Numbered from the stretch's first letter, positions 11,273 through 22,684 are shown. The stretch: DNA of 64,000 nt from Asparagopsis taxiformis (GCA_030407315.1 JALQPE010002665.1:1-64000), one strand, 5' to 3'. Notes: generated by a model from the letters alone, not told the origin. Made by a program: numbers and translations.

Positions 11273-12220
11273 CTATACCACTTCAATTTCCACACCAGGA
11301 ATCGGCGCGAATACTTGTTGTGCCCCGAGTGAAGTTGTGAACGTCACACCATTACTCAACATCCACGGAATGAAGAAATGCGGACGAACATTAACAGCTG
11401 GTCCAAATGGTAGTCCACATCCAGGACCAAACGATACAATACCAACCACAATCGGATTACCTGTTGCATCGTACTGAAACACTGGACCTCCACTATCACC
11501 CTGGCAGGAATCGCAACCACCGAATGGATATCCAGTACACATCTGCAAGGTAGAATTTAATGTGCCTCCTTCAAATCTGTTACAAAGAGCAGCATTCACC
11601 ACGGGCAAATCCACCTGTCGAAGTCGTTCATCATTCAGCTCAGGCGGCCCTTCAAATTGAACATCTCCGTATCCAGCCGCGCGTACAAAGCTTCTATCAG
11701 CCGGCAGCGTCGGGTTACCATTAATCATCATGAAACGTGTGTTAGGCGCCGAAGTTGCCAGTCGCAGAACGGCAATATCAAACTCCATTGAGGTTTCGGA
11801 ATACTGTGGGTGGTTGATGGCTATATCAATGTCGATCATTGTTCCATCAAATTCAACTTGGGAAGCGCCAATGGCCGCCCGCCATGTCGTGTCGAATTCA
11901 CAATGCGCAGCTGAAAGTACCCATCGTGAAGAGATGAGACTTCCACTGCAACTAGTGGTGGCGGACAGAAGTGAAACGAGAACGTCGTTCAGACTGCGTG
12001 ACGTTGTCAAGTCACCGCCGACGATGCGCGGCGTTTTTTCCAATTTATGTTTCACCGCGAGGGCGTATTCGTCACTAATCTGACGCGACGTCAGTGGACT
12101 CCCTGGTACATCGATTTGCAATACGATTGGACATTGGGCACTGCGGCTAATTTCCGGCAGTGATGCCGCAGAAATGCCATTGATAATGAGTACAACAAGG
12201 AATGCTTGAATGAATGCCAT
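11273..12220 (-). CDS. Secreted trypsin-like serine protease 1
   Basis: A 315-aa S1A protease precursor. Residues 1-18 (MAFIQAFLVVLIINGISA) form a signal peptide, followed by a propeptide of about 45 residues that ends TPR; cleavage before IVGG would activate it. The triad is His in LSAAHC, Asp in EFDIAVLRL and Ser in GDSGGP. Asp at position 189 (CDSCQGDSGGP) predicts cutting after Lys or Arg. At position 226 (chymotrypsin numbering) this copy has Ala (FGPAVNV) where trypsin has Gly, which narrows the S1 pocket. A TATA-like ATTTAA lies on the minus strand near 12276. It is convergent with the tRNA gene. It should act outside the cell; substrate unknown. Confidence 0.93.
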   Translation of the reverse strand: MAFIQAFLVVLIINGISAASLPEISRSAQCPIVLQIDVPGSPLTSRQISDEYALAVKHKLEKTPRIVGGDLTTSRSLNDVLVSLLSATTSCSGSLISSRWVLSAAHCEFDTTWRAAIGASQVEFDGTMIDIDIAINHPQYSETSMEFDIAVLRLATSAPNTRFMMINGNPTLPADRSFVRAAGYGDVQFEGPPELNDERLRQVDLPVVNAALCNRFEGGTLNSTLQMCTGYPFGGCDSCQGDSGGPVFQYDATGNPIVVGIVSFGPGCGLPFGPAVNVRPHFFIPWMLSNGVTFTTSLGAQQVFAPIPGVEIEVV

Positions 12221-12614
12221 CGTGCTTGTGTTGAGAAAGCCTTCTAAAATGCAGGTGTGCGACTCTTCTCGTCGGTTAAATAGTGCGATGATTGCGGAAA
12301 TTTAGTGAAGGATAGGATCGATAGTTATATTGCACATCTGTAATTGCTCCGTCCTGTGAATCTTGCAACTCACGGCCCATTAATAGCAACGACTCATTTC
12401 AAGATAGTATTGTTATCACTTCCCGCTATCATCGCAGATTCACGTTGGAATGTTTCGTAATTCTAGAATACAGTAGGATAATATGAAGTAGCGGCTCCCT
12501 AGCTTCATTGTGGCTATGTATAATCTACGAGCAAACTAAGCATGAGCAATATCTTAGCTTATCATTGATTCGACTAATCAAAACGTGGCATCCCGTAGCA
12601 TGCCCGAAAACAGG
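12221..12614. promoter_or_regulatory. Intergenic; promoter of protease 1
   Basis: The minus strand reads CACTATTTAACC at 12274-12285, the same place and nearly the same sequence as the CACTATATAACC boxes before the proteases at 18843, 21618 and 35591. It lies about 55-65 bp upstream of the ATG. The rest shows no gene. Confidence 0.5.
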
Positions 12615-13567
12615 TCAATCAACTCGGCTTCTGGGAATCTCAGCAAACACCGATTGAGCATCTTCCGAGACATTGAAAACTGCACCCCTTCTCCTCATCC
12701 ATTCTACAAAATAGCTGACCCTAATGTTCACGGCCGGCGAATTGGCATTTCCGCATTCATCACCAAACGACACGAGACCCATCAAAACAGGGTTTCCATT
12801 AGAATCATACTGGAACACAGGCCCTCCACTGTCGCCAGAACAGGAGTCACATCCGCCGAGCGGATAACCAGTACATATCTGCGCTTTATCCACCAATCCA
12901 CCGAACAATCTATTACATCGTTTAAATCTAAACACGGGTACATCCACTTGTCGAAGTCGGCCCTTCTCAGCCCGATCTTCCTCAGCATCAAAGACAATAG
13001 TTCCATAGCCCGCTACACGCACGAAACTTTCTTCCGGTGGCATAGCAGGGTTCATGTTGACCAGCATGAAAGAAGTGCTCTGAGCAGGACGTTCGAGGTG
13101 CAAAATGGCAATATCAAACTGTTCAAATTATTTCTATACTTGGGATGGTTAACCGCTCGACGCACAGGGATGCGATCACCATCGACTCCAGCCTGTGTGG
13201 CACCAACGGCGGCAGTCCACGTGGTGTCGAATTCACAATGAGCGGCCGAAACAACCCATCGCGCAGAGATGAGGGTTCCGGTGCAGGAGTAATCGCTGTT
13301 CCGGAGAGAGACGAGCATGTCATTCAGGGATGGCGAGGTGGTAAAATCCCCACCAACGATGCGTGGTGATTTTTCAAGCTGTTTCTCCGCGTCGCGCACC
13401 TGACGCGGCTGCGGGTCGGGAAGATCGCGGCTGATCGAGCGGGAAAGTGGGATGTCATTTGGGAGTACGACAGGGCATTGAACGCTGCGAATTACGGGGA
13501 GACGTGCGGCGTGTGCGGACGGATGATGCAGAATAAGCGCCAGGACTAGCAGCTGGAAAATGGACAT
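12615..13567 (-). pseudogene. Trypsin-like protease 2, one-base frameshift
   Basis: The ATG at 13567 (MSIFQLLVLALILHHPSAHA) gives a clear signal peptide; the longer frame upstream was not used. Propeptide, RIVGG, the VSAAHC histidine and ICTGYPLGGCDSCSGDSGGP are all present. The frame breaks near 13124-13131 in a short A/T run: the upstream part goes off frame after HPKYRNN, and the downstream part resumes at the segment holding the catalytic Asp (FDIA). A single missing base explains it. Apart from that the gene is as well kept as its neighbours, so it is either a very recent pseudogene or a sequencing error. Position 226 is Ala (NSPAVNI). The closest relative in the window is the gene at 37154-38107. 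Confidence 0.88.
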
Positions 13568-14932
13568 GACGCGATGGGCAATGACGCGTGCACCGGGAAG
13601 AATGGGTTTACAACTTATACTGTGGGTTGGAATGTATGAGACGGGCGCTGGAGGCGGGTTTGCGCGCGACACGTCACGTAGCGCGCGTCCAGCGTCGAGA
13701 GGAAATGTAGTGTACGTTGTTGCGTGCTTGAGGATGGACCATAGTACCTACACTAGTCCAACGTAGCAGATTGGCCGATATCGAGAGCGTGTTTAGCGGT
13801 TTAATTTTGGATGTACACGTCGGTATTATGCAGAGTTTGTCGATGTACCGTGTGTGGGTGAGGATTCGCCCCGGCTGCCCCGCTCGGCCGCCTCTTGCAC
13901 GCAAGTTTAGTACAGTATGCCAAACACGCAAATTACAATATTATACAGTCCTGGGAATATACTGTACACTACTTTACTTGATTGTCCTTACTAGGCCCGC
14001 TACGGTCGTACTGTATTTACTGTTGCTGTGCAACAGTTGCAGGCCGAGATCACATTTGATCTTAAATCCTGGGATCCATTGTAACCAGATTTACGATCGA
14101 CACGCCATCAGCATACTTGAATTTGAAAACAAATAAAGAAATTCCTCCCATGCAGTACCGAGATCGCTCGACTCGGAATTTAACATTCCGTTCCACTTCT
14201 GGTTGACAGCGGCGTAGTGATGACAGCTTGTCTGTAATTTTGGAGATGATTGCGTATGACATTTACGATACCCAGAGATGTTGGAGACCGGTCAACACTC
14301 AAAAATGTGGACATGTGGAAATACCAGTCGACAGCTGTTCCGTGCTGGTGTATATTCAAGATCCAGAAGTACCCCTCAGGGGTACCCCTCCACAGTAGTC
14401 ACACCAGCTATGCGGTCATTCCAAGACGAACACGACCAGAGTTGATATTCATTCAATCTCCGTTGGATAAATCCATTATCCGCGTAGAACCACACAAGTC
14501 GCTCTGAACATGTCGTCTAATGGTTTTTGCAATCTCTTGTACAATTTCAAACTTGACGCGCTATTTCATTTATAGAGATGCTAATGCTTTTCACGCGCTA
14601 TTTGGCTATCGAACCCTGTGTAGTTGCATTATTCTTTAACAGGAAGACGAACAATGCGTTAAGACACAAAAGCAGGAATGAGCACGTACACATCCGGCCG
14701 CCGGATGAAATATCATTTCTGCTATACAATTATTGCAATGAACCAGTCTTTCGTAGAATCCACAATCCGTTAATATACTTGTGGAGTGAGACAGATATAT
14801 AATTTGGGCAACACCAGCCATCATTGCAGCTTCTCAAACCGGTGCTGTGATGGACATTAACGGAAATAGAACGAGATTATATAACGGTGATAGGGTCAAG
14901 TTGCAGATGATGCAAAACATGTTCAGGAAACT
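13568..14932. other. Intergenic, with repeated array flank
   Basis: No gene recognised. A motif around 14195-14240 (a GACAGCGGCG core, then GACAGCTTGTCTGT) reappears in diverged form at 17735-17775 and 36415-36460, each time beyond the 3' side of a protease gene, so it marks the duplicated unit. A palindrome GTACCCCTCAGGGGTAC lies at 14371-14387. Confidence 0.4.
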
Positions 14933-16311
14933 TTATAGTTCAGAACTCAGAAACTTGCTCGAAGTAGCACTTTCAGGGCCCTTGGTATGCTTTTTGAATG
15001 GAGTTGAATCCGTTTCGGGAATGAGTCTGTTGTCGCCGTCGTTTTCCGGTACTGGTTCTTGAGAGTTTCTTGAATTGTGATCATCTTCGATAGAGGGTTC
15101 ATGTGTATGTCCATCCCGTAGTTTGTATAGAACGAAGATGATGATGATGATCACTAACAGCGCTCCAGCGACGGAACCAACAATAATTCCGACTTTTGGC
15201 TTGTCCTCTTCAGGATCGTCGTCTTCTTCGCTGGTCTTATTGAACACTGTCTGTACTTGATCTGCTTGGGTGAAATCGACACCGTTCGCAAGCATCCAGT
15301 CGACGAATGCACTGATACGAGTATAAAAAGATGGAAATCCTAATAGAGCACAGCCATTACTTCGAGATTGTATACCGATTTGTACTGGATTACCATCCTC
15401 ATCGTATTGAAATAAAGGGCCGCCACCGTCACCGAAACTGGGAAAAATTTAGAACAAAGTGTTAGCATGGAAGAAAGAGTCAGCTTTGAAAGACTATTGT
15501 ACTCCACTCACCATATTCCACATTCTCTGCGAGCATAACCTACACAGATATGTCTTTCTGGGAAAATTTCACCGGGGTAAATTTCGCCACATTGATCTAA
15601 AGGAAACACGGGCATATCAATTTGTCGCAAAATGTTACTCGTAGATATTGGTTCCGGTCCGTCAACACGATCTCCATATCCCATGAACCTTGTGAAGCTG
15701 TCTCTTTCTGGAATATTTGGGTTGGTATTCACTCTCATGAATTGGGTACTTGACGTGAGCCTCGCAAGTTGTACCAAGGTGATGTCATTCGCTTCCGCAG
15801 AATCACTGGATTCACTGTAATCAGGATGTTGTATCACTTGCAGTACACCTACAAGTTCACCTCACTCTGTTCCTAGAACACCATTTCTCACTTCTACTCG
15901 TCTTGCCCCTACGACAACCTGAGTTGAATCTCGAATATCACAAAAGGCAGCTGATACCACCCATGATGCAGAAATAAGGGAGCCAGAGCACCAAGTATAT
16001 CCCTCGTCATTTGTTGTGAAAAGAACCACGGCCATCCCTCTCAGACGATCAGACAAAACTTCATTTCCGTTCACAATTCGAGGTGTATGTTCATTCGAAG
16101 GGTTTTGGTGCATTACAATCGGCCGGAATGTAATGTTGGTCATGATGCGGTGCGTATACCGTCGTGAAGTTTGTGGAAAGGGGCTATCGGGTTCGAGGAC
16201 GACGGGACAGGTCTCTTGACGTATAATTGGTTGAAACAACAGATGACTGGTTATCCGGGGGGTAGAAAGCGCGATAGCCAGTATAAGTCTGATGAGTATA
16301 GCATTTATCAT
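14933..16311 (-). pseudogene. Membrane-anchored S1A protease homologue, triad lost
   Basis: A signal peptide (MINAILIRLILAIALS), RIVNG activation site and an S1A fold are followed by an acidic stretch, a transmembrane helix (VGIIVGSVAGALLVIIIIIF) and a cytoplasmic tail of about 60 residues. The catalytic His is Phe (SAAFCD) and the catalytic Ser is Gly (GDGGGP); only the Asp (NDITLV) remains. A 74-nt GT-AG intron (15438-15511) must be removed to join RECGIC to FGDGGGP. An in-frame TGA at 15862-15864 interrupts the first exon. Without the stop it would read as a pseudoprotease receptor-like protein; with it, a pseudogene. It is the only copy in the array with an intron and a membrane anchor. 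Confidence 0.8.
15438..15511 (-). other. Spliceosomal intron, 74 nt
   Basis: On the minus strand the exon ends ATATG, then GTGAGT..., and the intron ends TTTTTCCCAG before TTTCGGTGAC. Splicing restores one codon (TG+T, Cys) and brings CGIC directly in front of FGDGGGP, where every other protease has a CDSC-type motif before GDSGGP. That agreement makes the intron convincing. Confidence 0.88.
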
Positions 16312-17901
16312 TTTGGATGGTGATGGAAGAAAACGGATGGGTCAGATAGAAAATTATCTACTTGTCTCGAAGTTCGGCTTAGAAAAAGGTGTTGTGGGCA
16401 GAAAGTTGCGCACTGGGAAATTGGAAAGTAAGCAGTTCGGGAGAGTGCACTACTAGATTGAATAGTTCCATTTAATCCCCCGAGACATAGTTTTTTTTAT
16501 GATGTACATCCTGCTTAATAAATTTATCCAGTACCGTGCCTATCACTCACCTACATCTAACATGTTGTTCATCGAGGCTGAGATAGATATTGGCCGAAAA
16601 GTTCATATGATTTGGCGGGATGCTCGATCAATGAGTCTTACGGTCCGCTGAGAGCGAATAAGAATTGCGAGAAAAGATTTTGGAGTGATTTCTACTACGT
16701 TGAAATCTGCAAAGCTTGTATTACAGAGAAGAACAATTTGAGTGTAGTTCACATTGAGCATAAAACGCCACTCATTGCCCTGTATATGTTTTTTCTGGTC
16801 CGAAGGATACAATTGGACGAACATAAAGCGGAGAAAGCGTTGAAACTAAACAACCCATCACTACAAACGGCAAATCGAAACACACGTAGACTAAAATTGT
16901 GTAAAGCGTATCTTGATGTGTGGATGGAAGCCGAGAAGATACACCTGTATTATCAATGGCATTGGATGAAAAAGCACTGGTCCTCTGATGATGGAGATAT
17001 TCAGATGTTGATCGTAATATAGATGTTGTACGGTAGATTTGGTAGAAAATAAGTGTGTGAACATATGACGGGAACAATAAAGGTGACATCTTGGAAAAGA
17101 ATAACCTTGCTTCTTGTTGGATGTAATTGAGCGATTTCCGTGAGCGTCGAATTGAACATCGGTATGGTATTTCCATGAAGTCGGTCGCAAGATGAAAAAT
17201 CTCGTTGCACAAAAAAACTGTATTCCACAATCGAGAGCTCATATGAATGGTCAGAGCCGTGCACAGAAATGTATCATGTGAGAGAAGGACAAGATGAAGT
17301 GCGAAACGTTGATGGACCGATACATGTCTCCCGGTAGCCCGCCGATGATCCACGGTTGTTAAAGAAAATCTCAGGCAGTGCATTACGGTTACCTGGGGCT
17401 ACCCTTCACGAGATCGTGGATCTAGAGTTAACTAATCATCGTCCAGTCATTAATTTACACGTAGCGGTCCCTTATCTTTCTGACAAGTGACCCACTTTGT
17501 TTAGGCCCTAATCTTCTCTCTGCTCTCCCGTGTTCCACAGCGCCGGTGTTTAACATTTCATCTTGCATTTGAATCTTTTCTATTCACACGTGTACGACTA
17601 TTGAACGTGGCCACTTGTCCAGTATAGCTTGGCATCACAACACTCAGATAGCTGTCAAAAGGTATTTCTGTATAACCGTAAACTCTTTGTTCTCTATCCC
17701 AATATCACTGAACTCGGCATTTATCCTTTCCTCTGATTTCGTGGACGGCGCCTTTGTCTTTTGACAGCCTGTCTCTAGTGAGATCAGTTTGCGTAGTGAC
17801 CACAAGCGCTATGAAAAAACCCTTCCTAAATTTATTCAAAATTTCAAATTCACTGGACATGATCAAATGCTTTGGTGAGATCTTCCTCCCCATGCGACCT
17901 A
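16312..17901. other. Intergenic, no gene assigned
   Basis: Several frames of 100-200 codons exist (for example 17383-16772 minus) but carry no domain, signal peptide or similarity within the window. The segment near 17735-17775 carries the repeated array-flank motif seen also at 14.2 and 36.4 kb. Confidence 0.35.
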
Positions 17902-18843
17902 CTATTGCCGCTCCACACCCGGGATGGGCGCAAACACCTGCTGTGCAAAATTCGAAACCGTAAACACCGCTCCATGACTCCTCATCCACGGAATGAAGTA
18001 ATGCGGACGAACGTTAACAGCTGGGCTAAATCTCTCGGCACACCCGGGACCAAATGACACAATGCCAACTTCAACCGGATTACCCCACGCATCATACTGG
18101 AAAACTGGACCCCCGCTGTCCCCGGAGCAGGAATCGCACCCTCCGAACGGATATCCAGTGCACATTTGTGCACTCGAGGTCAACGTCCCCTCTTCGTAAT
18201 CATTGCAAATGTTGAAATCCACCACAGGCAAATCCACTTGTCGAAGTCGTTCATCTTCAAATCTGTCCGGCAAGTCATAGTCCGTCTTACCGTATCCAGC
18301 TACGCGCACGAAACTTCGGGCAAGTGGGAATGAAGGGTTGCCGTTAATCAACATGAAGCGCGTTGTAGGCGCCGGTCGAGCAAGACGCAGAATGGCAATG
18401 TCAAACTCCTTGGAATTTTCTGAATATCGTGGATGATTAATTGCCAGATTGATATCGATTACAGTTCCGTCGAATTCAATTTGTGAGGCACCCACTTCCG
18501 CCACCCATGTTGTATCAAACTCACAATGTGCCGCGGAAAGTACCCATTGCGCCGAAATGAGACTGCCCGTGCAAGCCGAATCGTACGACAACAGAGAAAC
18601 GAGAACATCATTCAGACTGCGAGATGTTATGAAATCTCCACCGACGATACGCGGCGTCTTGTCCAGTTTATGTTTCACGGCCTTGTTGTACTCTTCTGTT
18701 ATCTGTCGTGATGTCAATGGATTAGCTGGTACATCGACTTGGAGAACAATGGGGCATTGTCTGTTGCGTGTTATCTCTGGTAGTGTTGCTGCGTAGGCGG
18801 CATGGATGACCAGTGCAAGGAGGATGTGTTTGATGAAAGCCAT
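17902..18843 (-). CDS. Secreted trypsin-like serine protease 3
   Basis: A precursor of about 313 residues from the ATG at 18843; an upstream in-frame ATG would add 38 residues ahead of the signal peptide and was rejected. MAFIKHILLALVIHAAYA is the signal peptide, the propeptide ends DKTPR, and RIVGGDFITSRSLND starts the mature enzyme. LSAAHC, EFDIAILRL and CDSCSGDSGGP supply the triad and Asp189. Ala at position 226 (FSPAVNV). It is nearest in sequence to the inverted pair at 21618 and 34641, from which it differs by a normal Gly193. Presumably secreted, cutting after basic residues. Confidence 0.93.
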   Translation of the reverse strand: MAFIKHILLALVIHAAYAATLPEITRNRQCPIVLQVDVPANPLTSRQITEEYNKAVKHKLDKTPRIVGGDFITSRSLNDVLVSLLSYDSACTGSLISAQWVLSAAHCEFDTTWVAEVGASQIEFDGTVIDINLAINHPRYSENSKEFDIAILRLARPAPTTRFMLINGNPSFPLARSFVRVAGYGKTDYDLPDRFEDERLRQVDLPVVDFNICNDYEEGTLTSSAQMCTGYPFGGCDSCSGDSGGPVFQYDAWGNPVEVGIVSFGPGCAERFSPAVNVRPHYFIPWMRSHGAVFTVSNFAQQVFAPIPGVERQ

Positions 18844-18895
18844 GATTGTGCTGATGGGAGTTGTGGAGAGATTTGGGGGAACGGTGTTGGCATGT

Positions 18896-18909
18896 TTGGT
18901 TATATAGTG
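18896..18909 (-). promoter_or_regulatory. TATA box of protease 3
   Basis: The minus strand reads CACTATATAACC about 60 bp before the ATG. The same box stands at the same distance before the genes starting at 21618 and 35591. Confidence 0.6.
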
Positions 18910-18957
18910 CTTTGATGATGAACTAAGGCCGGTGGGGAATAGCAGCGATATGATCAT

Positions 18958-20269
18958 GCTATCTTGCGTACTTCGGGTATGGAGACTGCAAAAACATCTT
19001 TAGAGAGCTGTCGTAAGATCATATTCATGTCCGTGCGCCTCCTGCAAGTATCATGGCGATGGTTACGAACCATACCGTTATTTCGGGTTCAGTATGATTC
19101 CTTTGAACCATTGCCTCTCAACAATAGTCTCGAGTCAGATACCTTACGAGCCCGCTAAATTTCGATGTGCAGCGAAACATTTTTTCCACGTTATACAGGA
19201 GCAACGTGAGGCATTGTACATTGTTGTGGAGATGAGAAATTTTGTCATATTGCCGTTGAAGGGGATCAAAGCCGCACGCAACCATAACTCTATGTCTTGA
19301 TTGTCAAAATATAGTCCTTTAGTGCTTGTTGAGACGAGCTATGAGCTGCGTCTCCTCCTCTTCAACAAGTCACCTTTCTTGGCCTTGCCAATTCTTGTCT
19401 TTTTCCCTCAAATTAGATGCGCGACGCAGAACCATAGGAAATATCATACACTTATCTCCAATCTAATCTCTGAACTTCATAGCGCGGAGCCGACGTAGCC
19501 TCCTGGGTATTCTACAGTCAAATAGTAAATATAGGAGTAAGATGGACCACGTCCATTGGGCGAAAAGGGTGCCTCTCTTTTCTCTTGAAATATTGCAGCT
19601 GTTTCGACCATGTCTTGACTGTGTTTCGGACACTAACCTGTTTCTCTGGTTCATGTATTCGAAGCATTGTTGCGCAAGTAGGAGTTTGTAGAGGTAGGAG
19701 GGAAAGGTCAGCACGTCTCTAGCCCTCATCTAGATCTCGTGCTCGCAGTTAAACGGGATGCTTATTTCTAGGTAGCCTCTGTGATATTTCTGCCGACACG
19801 AAGAAATTGAGGTAATGGCGTCCGGAAAACAGGATGAATCAGAGCATGGACCGGGAGGAACATTTTAATGGTGGCCAGCCAGGTGTCTATGTAACCTTTT
19901 TGCCCTTCTCATTCGACCTTTGTCTCGTTGAGTTCCATTACACTGATATTTGCCAGTTTTGTGCTCCACCTCGCGGTCTGTAGTAATGTATTCCGGAATT
20001 GACGTACCTACGGACTAATAGGTCAACGCAATAGCAATTTCAACGAGATTCGTTCTCCCTAGACGTCAGTCTCATCTACTGGGCCTAATGACAAATCAAA
20101 TTGAGAATGTGATCTCTTTGTACAATACCATTCATTTCTCTGTTTGTGGTGCGAACACCGAGTGTTCATCTGTATAATCTTCATAATCACCTCTTTCAAG
20201 CCGCGATTAGACTAGTCTGCTGAAAAATCAGTGCAGACATAGACATCTCGCTCAGCAGAAGTTTCGTCG
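18958..20269. other. Intergenic, no gene assigned
   Basis: Short frames only; no repeats or RNA genes recognised. Confidence 0.3.
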
Positions 20270-20760
20270 CTCTCACTATACATCACGATACCCATCAAAA
20301 CTGCTTTGCAATGGAATCATATTGGAACATAGAACCTCCAGTATGACCAGTGCAGGAGATGTGACCGTCCAATAAACGATGACCCACTCAAAATTGTTCT
20401 CTTCCAACAAGTCTGTTGAATAATATACAGGATGGCCAAAAGTGGAACACAAGTAAAGCACACTTTGAGGCAGATCTTGATCTTTTTGAACCTCATATTA
20501 GCTGCACTTCCATACCTTGGTGCACACAAGAAACTATCTTGAGGCGGTGATGTAAGATTATTGTTGACCAGTATGATTGCAATGCTGAAGTATTGAATTG
20601 GTCATAATCTACTGGTGAAACACGCGCGGCCGATTCGGAGTGATGTTAACGTCGACGAGAACGAGATAATGCCTGCTGCGGCACACCTCGGGTAAGGATA
20701 CTGCGTAGATAACATGCACAGCTGACATGAGTATTTGGATGAATGCTGTACTGTTGCCAA
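20270..20760 (-). pseudogene. Relic of a trypsin-like gene
   Basis: Between about 20280 and 20380 the DNA still matches the protease region coding FQYDSNGNPVLMG through the GDSGGP loop, with many changes. Around 20550-20600 it matches the stretch coding for the loop before VAGYG. Around 20690-20760 it resembles the signal-peptide end of the 38107 gene. The parts are in the right order on the minus strand, but no frame is open and the triad is gone. Confidence 0.6.
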
Positions 20761-21490
20761 TCGTCGGCTAACTCTACAATCAGTACAACCTTTTTCATAT
20801 CGTCTAGGGAGTATCACACTAATCCCTGATATAGATTACAGAGCTGGCAGATGGTGTATGTCATCTATTCCACATAGCTGCTTGCGAGTGAAGGCCACAA
20901 CACGACAATTGAGTTGACGCAAGACGGTAATTGTGGATGTAGTCAATACGCTTCCTGTGATATTGCCCTACGAACGGAGCGCACAGTATGATCAGCGCGA
21001 ATCACCACCACCCACATCGGGTGAATTGTGGTTGGGAGAACTTTGAGATACGCAAAATACGTTTTCGACACTTCCGTGCTACAGAGCATTCGATAATATT
21101 CTCAAGCCGACGATGTAATTGCCGTCAATTGGGAAATTGCATCGTACAGTCGGATCCGTGGGTCGCAACCGCTTGCAACCGCCTCTTTCCTCACTGCACA
21201 AACATATCTGCTATAGCGAGGCACGAGATTCTTGTGGCGAGACGTGTCTCTTCCCTGTCAACATGTCCCGTTTCTCCTCCTCCTCTGTGCGACAATGACT
21301 TCTTATTATTTCTATCCATGATGCAGTAACTTTGACATGTGATATCTCCAAAGCTTAATGATGGGGAAAGTGTGCCGCTCTCTTCCTGTCGTCAATGTCC
21401 CTGAAAGATGTGACTGCGTATCTACTACCACCATGCCTGTAGTAGACATCATTCGAGCCTCTGTGGTTCAATTCGTTATTCGTTCATGCA

Positions 21491-22684
21491 CTCAACAAGA
21501 TTTTATTCTCATATCGCTTCTATTCCCCATCGGCCTTAGTTCATCATCATCGCACTATATAACCAAACATGCCAACACCGTTCCCCAAATCTCTCCACAA
21601 CTCCCATCAGCACAACCATGGCTTTCATCAAACACATCCTCCTTGCACTGGTCATCCATGCCGCCTACGCAGTAACACTACCAGAGATAACACGCAGCAG
21701 GCAATGCCCCATTGTACTCCAGGTCGATGTACCAGCTAATCCATTGACATCACGACAGATAACAGAAGAGTACAACAAGGCCGTGAAACATAAACTGGAC
21801 AAGACGCCGCGTATCATCGGTGGAGATTTAATAACATCTCGCAGTCTGAATGATGTTCTCGTTTCTCTGGTGGCGCACGATGGGGGTTGCACGGGCAGTC
21901 TCATCTCAGCGCGATGGGTACTTTCAGTAGCACATTGTGAGGTCGATACAACATGGGTGGCGGAAGTTGGCGCTTCACAAGCTAGATCCGACGGAACTCA
22001 GATAGGAATCGATCGGGCATTCAATCATCCACGATATTATGATCCAGACCACCGAACCTGGGGTTACGATATTGCTGTGCTGCGACTGGCTCGACCGGCA
22101 CCAACCACGCGGTTCATGCTCATCAATGGAAATCCTGCGTTTCCAGTCGACAGAAGTTTCGTGCGCGCAGCTGGGTACGGTAAGACGGACTATGACTTAC
22201 CGGATAGACTTGAAGATTACCGACTTCGACAGGTTGATTTACCTGTGGTGAATTTCAACACATGCCAAGAGTACCAAAATGGCGCCTATGATGTCAATAC
22301 ACAAATGTGCACTGGATATCCGTTTGGAGGGTGCGATTCCTGCTCCTACGACAGTGGAGGTCCTGTGTTCCAGTATGATGCGTCGGGTAATCCGGTTGTG
22401 GTTGGTATTGTATCGTTTGGGTACAAATGCGCTGTGGAGTTTGATCCAGGTGTTAACGTTCGTCCAGACTACTTCATTGGTTGGATGAGGAATCAAGGGG
22501 CAGAATTCTCAGTTTCAAATTCGGCACAGCAGATTTTTGCGCCCATCCCTGGCGTTGAGGAATATTAAAATTTAGAACGAATAATTATGTTCCCGGGTTT
22601 CAGGTATGGCGTACCTCCGACGGGGGAGATTGTAGCATTTCTGGTATCTTCAGCCTTGGAGGTATCACGTGCCAAAGGTACTGC
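21491..22684. repeat. Giant inverted repeat, left outer arm
   Basis: Pairs base for base with 34525-35718 (coordinates sum to 57209) and carries the protease at 21618. Similarity stops near 21491/35718 after a five-base mismatch patch. The two arms differ by at least one codon (Val/Ala at residue 19 of the protease), so they are not strictly identical. Confidence 0.92.
21618..22568 (+). CDS. Secreted trypsin-like protease 4, Tyr193 variant
   Basis: A 316-aa precursor: signal peptide MAFIKHILLALVIHAAYA, propeptide to DKTPR, then RIIGGDLITSRSLND. The catalytic residues are His (LSVAHC), Asp (GYDIAVLRL) and Ser (YDSGGP). The residue two before the Ser, Gly193 in ordinary S1A enzymes and part of the oxyanion hole, is Tyr here (CDSCSYDSGGP). 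In human mesotrypsin Arg at this position makes the enzyme resistant to protein inhibitors, so a similar role or weakened activity are both possible. Asp189 is kept and 226 is Gly (FDPGVNV). This is the only protease on the + strand, because it sits in the inverted arm. A TATA box (CACTATATAACC) is at 21553-21564. Confidence 0.93.
   Translation: MAFIKHILLALVIHAAYAVTLPEITRSRQCPIVLQVDVPANPLTSRQITEEYNKAVKHKLDKTPRIIGGDLITSRSLNDVLVSLVAHDGGCTGSLISARWVLSVAHCEVDTTWVAEVGASQARSDGTQIGIDRAFNHPRYYDPDHRTWGYDIAVLRLARPAPTTRFMLINGNPAFPVDRSFVRAAGYGKTDYDLPDRLEDYRLRQVDLPVVNFNTCQEYQNGAYDVNTQMCTGYPFGGCDSCSYDSGGPVFQYDASGNPVVVGIVSFGYKCAVEFDPGVNVRPDYFIGWMRNQGAEFSVSNSAQQIFAPIPGVEEY

Noticed and set aside
15841..15864. 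A second tiny intron to remove the TGA in the pseudoprotease
   Set aside because: The only GT-AG pair around the stop is 17 nt apart and splicing it would break the frame.
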